Assembly (NCBI RefSeq): GCF_030652235.1
Contig: NZ_JAUSBA010000058.1
Coordinates: forward strand, 1-42,359
From: Cypionkella sp.
GTDB taxonomy: Bacteria; Pseudomonadota; Alphaproteobacteria; Rhodobacterales; Rhodobacteraceae
Length of the DNA stretch: 42,359 bases
Direction of reading: 5' to 3'
A model generated the notes under the pieces. The model made no database searches and was not told where the DNA came from. It was given only the letters and a program-made list of their open reading frames with translations. Below, in pieces: positions 7,517 to 14,743 of this stretch. The position numbers and the translations under genes were made by a program. Position 1 is the stretch's first letter. Every line of letters starts with the position of its first letter.

Positions 7517-9195
7517 TGCGTCAACCTCAACTGGCTGATGTTGCTGGCAATAGCGCGGAACGCAGTGCGGATTTGCAGGCCCGAGGCGTTGAAATAATGC
7601 GCAGCCGAGGTCGAGCAGTTGCGAATCTGGGTCTGGCCGTTGGTCGGGGCTTCAAACGCGATGCCATAGACGATCACGCCCTGACCTTTGGCCAACCCAC
7701 AGATTTGTTGCAACTGGCTGTCCATCGTGGTGGTTGGGGTCTGGGTGCGCATTGCGGCCATCCGGTTGGCATATTCGATGTTGCGCGCCGAGCTGGTGCT
7801 GCCCAAGGCACGGGCGTAGAATTGCCATGCGACATAGCTGAGGCGCATCGAACTCCAGACCTGTTGCCATGATTGCTGTGTGGCCGTCAGCGTGTTGCTT
7901 GAGTTGGTCCATTTCACGGCTTGGAACCGGCTGAGATGGGGAACCCACCATTGGTTGCCGGAAACGCCGGTATGTTGAATCGAATAGTTGCCATCGACAT
8001 TGCTCTTCCAAATCGGAGACAACGTGGCGCCTTTATAGGCCGCGTTGACCCGTTCTTCGGCAAAATGCTCGCCATCGGTCATCAACACGATTACCTTCAT
8101 CGCCTCGGGATCGGTGAAGCTGTAGGGGCGCCCGCTGAGAGTGACGGCCATTTTGCCCGCGCCAATCAACTGGGTGTACATGGGGGCTGCCGAAGGGTCC
8201 ATCAGCGCCAAACCCCATTTCAACCCGGCATTGATCGAGGTGGCCCCAATCGCGGAAAGCCCGTTGATCTGGGTTTGCAGGGTTGAAATTGTCTCGGCGG
8301 GCAGGCGGATGATGTTGCCGGCAATCGGCGGGCACCAGACGTTCCCCGCGTTATTGGTGACATGGTAGCCGATGGCATAGTTGGTGTCGGTATAAGCCAC
8401 CCATGCGTTGGTCTGGTTGGTGCCGGAATAGGTGTCGGCGTGCGCGGTCATCGACATTGCGGTGTTGGTCGGCAGTGCCGTGGCATTGTAGACGGTGCTG
8501 GGCATATCCACGCATTGCACATTGGTCACGCCGGGATCATCGGTGAGGCCTGTGTATTTGGCGCGCAGGTCGGGGCCGATATTGACCTGACCGTTGAACG
8601 GCACCAGGCCGATCGAAATTTTGTGCTCGGCATCGCTGGACAGCACGGTGTCGACGAATTCATTGGCGGCGGTTTTCAGGTTGACCAGCTTGCTGTTGGA
8701 CGCCATCGAGCCCGACACATCGAGCACCAGCATGATCTCGACGTTGGTGACGCGCTGTTCGGCCATCGAATGGCCCAGTGCATCCAACTTGTCCTGACCA
8801 ATCAGATGCAGAAAATACGGATCAGTGGCGGCAGCGGCATCGGCGGTGACGTTGCGGAAGTTCATGCCCTCGGACACGATGACCCTTTTCAGGTATTTGT
8901 CCATCCCGGCCTTGGTGAAGTAATCTGCCACCACGGTCTTTGGGTCCAGTGTTTGGGTCAGCGCGGCCGATGCCAGCGTGGCGCGGTCAAGGGTGTTTTG
9001 CAGCGTGGTGCGGGTTTGTTCGTAGCGCATCAGATCAACCGCGAGGCCGCCCATCATCACCATCAGCAGGAACAGGGTGAGCGCCAGAATGGTCAGCGAA
9101 CCGTCTTGCGCCGCCCAAAAGCGTTTCAACACCGCAACGCGCGGTTTGGTTTGGCCGCAATCCTGATTTCCAACGTTCGCCATGAACATGGACAC
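7513..9195 (-). CDS. TadG-like protein with von Willebrand factor A domain (copy 1)
   Basis: The 560-residue product begins with a Tad_N-type segment (AAQDGSLTILALTLFLLMVMMGGLAVDLMRYE, one helix about 33-54, shown in part) and a large extracytoplasmic part carrying a VWA domain. The MIDAS motif DVSGSM is at about 159-164, with LMTDGEHFAEERVN further on. VWA domains bind metal and mediate protein contacts. The C-terminus (YGIAFEAPTNGQTQIRNCSTSAAHYFNA) is closely matched in the second copy upstream. Start is uncertain: GTG at 9195, ATG at 9189 (GGGG 7 nt before) or ATG at 9183. It overlaps the following TadE-like gene by 4 nt. Predicted envelope component of a Tad pilus. Confidence 0.82.
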   Translation of the reverse strand: MSMFMANVGNQDCGQTKPRVAVLKRFWAAQDGSLTILALTLFLLMVMMGGLAVDLMRYEQTRTTLQNTLDRATLASAALTQTLDPKTVVADYFTKAGMDKYLKRVIVSEGMNFRNVTADAAAATDPYFLHLIGQDKLDALGHSMAEQRVTNVEIMLVLDVSGSMASNSKLVNLKTAANEFVDTVLSSDAEHKISIGLVPFNGQVNIGPDLRAKYTGLTDDPGVTNVQCVDMPSTVYNATALPTNTAMSMTAHADTYSGTNQTNAWVAYTDTNYAIGYHVTNNAGNVWCPPIAGNIIRLPAETISTLQTQINGLSAIGATSINAGLKWGLALMDPSAAPMYTQLIGAGKMAVTLSGRPYSFTDPEAMKVIVLMTDGEHFAEERVNAAYKGATLSPIWKSNVDGNYSIQHTGVSGNQWWVPHLSRFQAVKWTNSSNTLTATQQSWQQVWSSMRLSYVAWQFYARALGSTSSARNIEYANRMAAMRTQTPTTTMDSQLQQICGLAKGQGVIVYGIAFEAPTNGQTQIRNCSTSAAHYFNASGLQIRTAFRAIASNISQLRLTQ

Positions 9196-9539
9196 ACCCC
9201 AACTTCAGCTCGTGGCTTGCGGTGCGGGGCACCGGGCGACGCAGCATAGAAACACACCTTGAAGCGGCATAAAGCGCGTGGGCTTGGGCAAAACTATGGC
9301 TTTGGTGTTTCAGATTGTGGGCGGCTTGTCGCAAAAGCCATAATTTTGGCGGAAAACTGCGCCGATGGGCGGCATTGTTGCGTGGTTTGGCACAATCACA
9401 GGAAGATTGAACGCAATCTTGGATAGAATGACCCAAATTGGCTTTCCCGCTGTGCGCCCGGGCATCGTAAAGCGGCGGGCGGTGCGAATCAGACGTCATG
9501 TGAGGTTGAGGCATTGATTTGACCGATGCAGGAAATGCG

Positions 9540-9563
9540 CCCCCCGATGCCGGGATCGGGGGG
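9540..9563 (-). terminator. hairpin after the second TadG-like gene
   Basis: Perfect 9-bp arms CCCCCCGAT and ATCGGGGGG enclose loop GCCGGG, starting 7 nt past the stop codon at 9570. There is no long T-run after it on the minus strand, so termination strength is uncertain, but the position suits an end of transcript separating the two TadG-like copies. Confidence 0.6.
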
Positions 9564-9569
9564 CTTGGG

Positions 9570-11195
9570 TTATTGCGTCAGTTTCAACTGGGTCAGGTTC
9601 GAGGCGATGGTCCGAAACGCCGCCTGAATCTCGGCCCCGTTCTGCGCGTCGAAGTAATGTGCAGCCGAGGTGGCGCATTGCATGATCTGCGTTTTGCCAT
9701 TGCTGGGGGCTTCAAACGCGATGCCATAGACCAGCATGTTGTTCTGCTTGGCCTGCCCGCAGCTTTGTTGCAGCGAGGCATTCATGCCGCTGACCGAGTC
9801 ATAGGTCTGTACCATGTCGTTCATCTGGTTGGTGTAGATCGTGCTGCGCGCGGTGCTGCTGCTGCCCAAGGCGCGGGCGTAGAATTGCCAAGCGACATAG
9901 CTGACCTTCAAATTGGTCCAGACGGTTTCCCAGTTTTGCTGCGCACCGCCATTATAGGGGGTGGCCGACCATGTGCCCAAATGCGGCACCCAGTATTTGT
10001 TACCAGCATGTGCGGCCTGATACACCGAATAGTCCCCACCGCTGCTTTTGTAGATCGGCGACGGGCCAGTCTTATAGGTATTAGTGACGCGGTTGTGGGC
10101 AACATGCTCGCCATCGGTCATCAGCACGATGACTTTCATCGACTCGGGGTCGGTGTAATTGAACGGGCGGCCGGACAGGTTCGCGCCCATCTGGCCCGCG
10201 CCGATCAACTCAGTATACATGCCGCGCGCCGCAGGGTCGAGCAGCGATACGCCCCATTTCATCCCCAAAGTGATCGAGGTGTTGCCGCCTGCGACAAGGC
10301 CATTGATCTGGGATTTCAGGGTGGTGGCGTTCTGGCTGGGCAGGCGCACGATATTGGCAGGCTGCTTGGTGCAAAAGGCGGCAGCATAGTTCGGCAGCGC
10401 CGCGCTGGAGGTTGGCGAGACAGCGGCATTGGTCTGGCTGGTGTTATAGTTATGGTCGGCATAGGCCATCATCGGCAAATCGACATTGCGCGGGATGCCG
10501 GGGGCGCTGAACACCGACGTTGGCAGCTCTAGGCAGTTCACGTCGGCCACGCCATGCAGATTGACCGCCTGATACTTCGCCCGCAGCACCGAGCCGAGGT
10601 TAACCTGCGCATTGTAGGGCACGATCGTGATCGAAATGCGGTGATTGGGATCGTTGGCCAGCATGTTATCGACAAACTCGGCAGCGGCAATCTTGAGGTT
10701 GGCGATCTTGGCCCCAGTCATCGAGCCGGACACATCCAGCACCAGCGCGATTTCGACATTGGTGATGGCTTGTTCGGCCCCAGAGGTGCCAAGGGCGTCA
10801 AATTTGTTGATGCCGATCAGGTGCATGAAGAACGGCTTGGTATCGACGCGGCCCTTCGAGACGACGCTGCGCGAATTCAGCGCTTGCGTCACCAGCACGC
10901 TTTGAAGATCGGTGCCAAACCCGGCCTTGTCGACGCAATCCTTGACCACGGATTCAGGATCGAGTCTCTGGTCAAGACTGGCTGCCATCAGGGTGCAGCG
11001 ATCCAGCGTGTTTTGCAGGGCGGTGCGGGTCTGCTCATAGCGCATCATGTCGACGGCAAAGCCGCCCATCATCGCCATCAGCAAGAATAGCACCAGCGCG
11101 AAAATGATCAGCGAGCCGTCTTCCTCGCGCTGAAAGCGCTGGCTGTGATTAATCAGATTGCGCATCAGAGCGCGGGGGGAGGGGGCAAAAACCAC
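9570..11195 (-). CDS. TadG-like protein with von Willebrand factor A domain (copy 2)
   Basis: The 541-residue product is a tandem paralogue of the gene at 7513-9195. It has an N-terminal EEDGSLIIFALVLFLLM segment with one membrane helix (about 26-48), then MRYEQTRTALQNTLDR, the MIDAS motif DVSGSM (about 154-159), LMTDGEHVAHNRV, and the shared C-terminal pattern ending in NLTQLKLTQ. The start is a GTG at 11195 with AAAGGA 9 nt upstream; ATG at 11165 is an alternative. A gap of 374 nt and a hairpin at 9540 separate it from copy 1, so the two copies may be transcribed separately. The 9196-9539 gap holds no gene I can support. Confidence 0.82.
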   Translation of the reverse strand: MVFAPSPRALMRNLINHSQRFQREEDGSLIIFALVLFLLMAMMGGFAVDMMRYEQTRTALQNTLDRCTLMAASLDQRLDPESVVKDCVDKAGFGTDLQSVLVTQALNSRSVVSKGRVDTKPFFMHLIGINKFDALGTSGAEQAITNVEIALVLDVSGSMTGAKIANLKIAAAEFVDNMLANDPNHRISITIVPYNAQVNLGSVLRAKYQAVNLHGVADVNCLELPTSVFSAPGIPRNVDLPMMAYADHNYNTSQTNAAVSPTSSAALPNYAAAFCTKQPANIVRLPSQNATTLKSQINGLVAGGNTSITLGMKWGVSLLDPAARGMYTELIGAGQMGANLSGRPFNYTDPESMKVIVLMTDGEHVAHNRVTNTYKTGPSPIYKSSGGDYSVYQAAHAGNKYWVPHLGTWSATPYNGGAQQNWETVWTNLKVSYVAWQFYARALGSSSTARSTIYTNQMNDMVQTYDSVSGMNASLQQSCGQAKQNNMLVYGIAFEAPSNGKTQIMQCATSAAHYFDAQNGAEIQAAFRTIASNLTQLKLTQ

Positions 11196-11562
11196 GGTCT
11201 ATTTTCCTTTACAAGCCACATCGGATGCTGCCCCCGCAAACACACCGTTTCGCCTTTTTGCTGCCCAGAAGTTATGGCAAAATTGTGGCAACATGGGCAG
11301 GCAGGGGGCATTGTGGGGGGGCTGGAAACACTGGTAATGCAGATATTTTACTGTGGCGAAACCGACGACAGTATACTTTCGTATAGGTTGTACGGGCAGC
11401 CACACTATCGCCCAAATTGTACAATTTCGAATCACTTTTGGTCAAAAGCGGCTCAAATCTGCCTACATTGTTTGCTGGTTTATTAAGCAAACGGCAGTAG
11501 GTGTTGAGGGAGCGTAAAACGCGCTCTGCCGGGTGAGAGACGGCATTTTGGGAGGAATGAGC
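11196..11562. other. intergenic region between divergent tadG-like and gdh genes
   Basis: This 367-bp stretch separates divergently read genes and must hold both promoters. It is AT-richer than its surroundings, especially 11340-11490, and contains one GAATC (GANTC) site near 11430 and a small imperfect hairpin (GAGCG...CGCTC) at about 11511-11526 in the gdh leader. I see no RNA gene or regulator motif that I can name. Confidence 0.5.
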
Positions 11563-12996
11563 ATGAGCGTTGCAGGCGAGCCGAGTTTTCGCGAATCCGT
11601 AGATATGATGTTTCGGCGGGCAACCGCGCTGATGGACCTTGGCCCCGGGCTTCAGGAAAAAATCCGGGTGTGTAACTCGACCTATACGGTGCGGTTTGGC
11701 GTGCGGTTGCGCGGCAAGATGGAGACCTTCGTGGGGTATCGCTCGGTGCATTCCGAACATATGGAACCGGTGAAGGGCGGCATCCGCTATTCATTGGGGG
11801 TCAATCAGGACGAGGTTGAGGCTTTGGCCGCGCTGATGACCTATAAATGTGCGTTGGTCGAGACACCGTTTGGCGGATCAAAGGGCGGTTTGTGCATTGA
11901 TCCGCGGGCTTGGGATGAGCATGAGCTGGAGCAGATCACCCGGCGCTTTGCCTACGAGCTGATCAAGCGCGACCTGATCAACCCGGCGCAGAACGTCCCC
12001 GCCCCGGATATGGGCACGGGCGAGCGCGAAATGGCGTGGATTGCCGACCAATATGCCCGGATGAACACCACCGATATCAACGCCAAGGCCTGCGTCACCG
12101 GCAAGCCACCGCATGCGGGCGGCATACAGGGCCGGGTCGAGGCCACCGGGCGCGGCGTACAGTATGCGCTGCGTGAGTTTTTCCGTAACCCGGAAGATGC
12201 GGCGATGGCGGGTCTGTCGGGCGATTTGGACGGCAAGCGGGTGATTGTGCAGGGCCTCGGCAACGTCGGCTATCACGCGGCGAAATTTCTGTCGGAAGAA
12301 GACGGTGCCAAGGTGATCGCGATCATCGAGCGCGACGGCGCTTTGGTGAACGAAGGCGGTATCGACGTGGAAGATGTGCGGCAATGGATGAACCGCAACG
12401 ATGGCTTGCTCGCGGCCTATCCCAAGGCCAAGCATGTCGTTGATGGGGCCAAGGTGCTTGAAATCGCCTGCGATATCCTGATCCCGGCAGCACTTGAAGG
12501 CGTGATCAATCTTTCCAACGCGGCGCGGATTCAAGCGCCGTTGATCGTCGAGGCTGCCAATGGCCCGATCACTTATGGCGCGGATGAGGTTTTGCGCGCC
12601 AAGGGCTGCGTGATCATTCCCGATATGTATGCCAATGCGGGCGGCGTCACCGTGTCTTACTTTGAATGGGTGAAGAACCTGTCCCACATCCGCTTTGGCC
12701 GGATGCAGCGACGGGCCGAGGAAAGCCGTTCGCGGATTTTGGTCGAAGAATTGGAGCGGTTGTCGAACGACCAGCACCTCGGCTGGCAGTTGACGCCGGA
12801 TTTCAAGAAGAAATTTCTGCAAGGCTCGGACGAGTTGGCACTGGTGCGATCCGGCCTGGATGACACCATGCGCACCGCGTATCAGGCAATGCGTGAGGTT
12901 TGGCATGGCCGGCCCGAAGTGGGCGATCTGCGGGTGGCGGCGTATATCGTGTCAATCGGGCGGATTGCGGCGACCTATAAGTCAAAGGGGCTGTAA
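11563..12996 (+). CDS. glutamate dehydrogenase (Glu/Leu/Phe/Val dehydrogenase family)
   Basis: The enzyme interconverts glutamate and 2-oxoglutarate plus ammonium with NAD(P). The 477-residue product carries the family motifs: substrate-binding KGGIRYS, the catalytic lysine motif PFGGSKGGL, PAPDMGTGEREMAWI, and the Rossmann motif VIVQGLGNVGYHAAKFL. The C-terminal VSYFEWVKN is also typical. I chose ATG 11563 (MSVAGEPSFRES) because GGAGGA lies 6 nt before it; ATG 11557 and GTG 11533 are in frame but overlap or precede the Shine-Dalgarno. It is transcribed alone, followed by a long inverted repeat at 13012. Cofactor preference cannot be read reliably. Confidence 0.92.
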   Translation: MSVAGEPSFRESVDMMFRRATALMDLGPGLQEKIRVCNSTYTVRFGVRLRGKMETFVGYRSVHSEHMEPVKGGIRYSLGVNQDEVEALAALMTYKCALVETPFGGSKGGLCIDPRAWDEHELEQITRRFAYELIKRDLINPAQNVPAPDMGTGEREMAWIADQYARMNTTDINAKACVTGKPPHAGGIQGRVEATGRGVQYALREFFRNPEDAAMAGLSGDLDGKRVIVQGLGNVGYHAAKFLSEEDGAKVIAIIERDGALVNEGGIDVEDVRQWMNRNDGLLAAYPKAKHVVDGAKVLEIACDILIPAALEGVINLSNAARIQAPLIVEAANGPITYGADEVLRAKGCVIIPDMYANAGGVTVSYFEWVKNLSHIRFGRMQRRAEESRSRILVEELERLSNDQHLGWQLTPDFKKKFLQGSDELALVRSGLDDTMRTAYQAMREVWHGRPEVGDLRVAAYIVSIGRIAATYKSKGL

Positions 12997-13011
12997 GGGC
13001 TTTCAGGCTGG

Positions 13012-13075
13012 CTCAAATATCCCCGCCGGAGGCATCCGACATCTGCCGTAGGAGCCTCTGGCGGGGATATTTGAG
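13012..13075. repeat. long inverted repeat, copy A of a dispersed intergenic element
   Basis: The left arm (13012-13033) begins CTCAAATATCCCCGCC and the right arm (13054-13075) is its reverse complement with one mismatch over 22 bp; the loop is 20 nt. It lies 15 nt after the gdh stop. A diverged copy lies at 19383-19446. Such palindromic units scattered after genes fit a REP-like element and could also end transcription or stabilise mRNA ends. Confidence 0.85.
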
Positions 13076-13211
13076 AACAGATGAAACGCTGGCAGCTTGA
13101 CAGGCCTGCGACATGATTTGTCGCGGATGGCACAGTTATTCGGGTTTGACTGTTGAATAACCCATGCAAAGCGGGTTCACTTGCCCGCAAGGCCAAGCAA
13201 GGAGCCACCCC

Positions 13212-14462
13212 ATGCGTTATTCCGGGTTGAAGGTGATCACCGAAGGGTTGTTCGGCAACAAGGGCTGGGGGCCTGCGTGGCGCAATCCAGCGCCGAAGGC
13301 CGAGTATGACGCGATCATCATTGGCGGTGGTGGGCATGGGCTGGCGACGGCGTATTATCTGGCGAAGAACCATGGGCTGACCAATATTGCGGTGCTGGAG
13401 AAGGGCTATCTTGGCGGTGGCAATATCGGGCGCAATACGACGATTGTGCGGGCGAATTACTACATGCCGGGGAATTCCGAGTTCTATTCGCATTCCTTGA
13501 AGCTGTGGGAAGGGCTTGAGGCCGAGTTGAACTATAACGTCATGCACAGCCAGCGCGGCCAGTTGATCTTGGCGCATTCGGATGGCCAGCGCGACACGCT
13601 GGCGCGGCGCGGCAATGCGATGATCAATCAGGGCGACGATGCCGAGTTGTGGAACTTGGATCAGGTCAAGGACTTCGCGCCTTACTTGGATTTCGCGCAG
13701 ACGCGGTTCCCGATTTATGGCGGTTTGATGCACAAGCGCGGTGGCACAGCGCGGCATGACGCGGTGGCTTGGGGCTATGCGCGCGGCGCGGATCGGCGCG
13801 GGGTTGATTTGATCCAGAACTGCGAAGTCACTGGTATTGATATTGTGAACGGCGTTGTGCAGGGCGTGCAGACCACGCGCGGGGCGATCCGGGCGAAGAA
13901 GGTAGGCATGGTGGTGGCGGGGCGTTCCAGTCAGGTCGCGGCGATGGCGGGGATGCGGTTGCCGATTGAAAGCCATGTGTTGCAGGCATTTGTCACCGAG
14001 GGGCTGAAGCCAATCATTGATTCTGTGATCTCGTTCGGGATGGGACACTTTTATATCAGCCAGTCCGACAAGGGTGGTTTGGTGTTCGGCGGTGATCTGG
14101 ATTTCTATGCGTCTTATGCAGCGAGGGGCAATCTGCCGATGGTCGAGCATGTGATGGAGGCCGCGATGACGCTGATGCCGATGATCGGGCGTGCGAAGGT
14201 GCTGCGGTCTTGGGGCGGGATTATGGATATGACGCCGGATGGCAGCCCAATCATCGACAAGACCCCTGTCGATGGGCTGTTTGTCGATGCGGGTTGGAAC
14301 TATGGCGGCTTCAAAGCGGCTCCGGCGAGTGGTTGGTGTATGGCGCATCTGATGGCGACCGGGGACAGCCACGAGGTGGCGCGGCGGTTCCGTCTGGACC
14401 GCTTCCGAACCGGCCATGTGATGGACGAAGAAGCCACCGGCAGCCAACATAACCTGCATTAA
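13212..14462 (+). CDS. soxB: sarcosine oxidase beta subunit
   Basis: SoxB is the flavin-bearing subunit of the heterotetrameric enzyme that demethylates sarcosine to glycine, passing the methyl group to tetrahydrofolate and making H2O2. The 416-residue product has a dinucleotide-binding motif IIGGGGHGLATAYYLAK and the family segment GGGNIGRNTTIVRANYY; a C-terminal DGLFVDAGWNYGGFKAAPASG closes the flavoprotein fold. The start at 13212 (MRYSGLKVITEGLFG) has AAGGAG about 9 nt upstream; a frame extension to 13164 is unlikely. It is the first gene of soxBDAG, 12 nt before soxD. Confidence 0.95.
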   Translation: MRYSGLKVITEGLFGNKGWGPAWRNPAPKAEYDAIIIGGGGHGLATAYYLAKNHGLTNIAVLEKGYLGGGNIGRNTTIVRANYYMPGNSEFYSHSLKLWEGLEAELNYNVMHSQRGQLILAHSDGQRDTLARRGNAMINQGDDAELWNLDQVKDFAPYLDFAQTRFPIYGGLMHKRGGTARHDAVAWGYARGADRRGVDLIQNCEVTGIDIVNGVVQGVQTTRGAIRAKKVGMVVAGRSSQVAAMAGMRLPIESHVLQAFVTEGLKPIIDSVISFGMGHFYISQSDKGGLVFGGDLDFYASYAARGNLPMVEHVMEAAMTLMPMIGRAKVLRSWGGIMDMTPDGSPIIDKTPVDGLFVDAGWNYGGFKAAPASGWCMAHLMATGDSHEVARRFRLDRFRTGHVMDEEATGSQHNLH

Positions 14463-14474
14463 GGGAGTAGAGAG

Positions 14475-14741
14475 ATGCGTATACCTTGCCCCCTTTGTGG
14501 CACGCGGGATCGGCGCGAGTTTTATTACTACGGATCCGAGGATTATCTGAAGCGGCCCACCGATCAGGGGACGGTTGAGGACTTGGACAACCATTTGTTC
14601 CTGCGCGACAATCCGGCGGGGGTGACGCGGGATGTCTGGTATCATGAGACGGGTTGTGGGGCTTGGATGGTGGTGACGCGCAATACGATCACGCATGAGG
14701 TTCTGGGATCGGAACTGGTTGCCAAGAAGAAGGAGGCCTGA
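14475..14741 (+). CDS. soxD: sarcosine oxidase delta subunit
   Basis: The 88-residue product has the zinc ligands expected for SoxD: CPLC near residues 5-8, and His and Cys in HETGCGAWM. SoxD is a structural zinc-binding subunit of the tetrameric enzyme. Spacing is tight, 12 nt after soxB and 2 nt before soxA, and GGGAGTAGAGAG before the ATG serves as ribosome binding site. Confidence 0.94.
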   Translation: MRIPCPLCGTRDRREFYYYGSEDYLKRPTDQGTVEDLDNHLFLRDNPAGVTRDVWYHETGCGAWMVVTRNTITHEVLGSELVAKKKEA

Positions 14742-14743
14742 GC

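Noticed and set aside
12975-14696. 573-codon minus-strand frame opposite soxB
   Set aside because: Antisense shadow rich in Arg, His and Pro; soxB and soxD are well supported on the plus strand.
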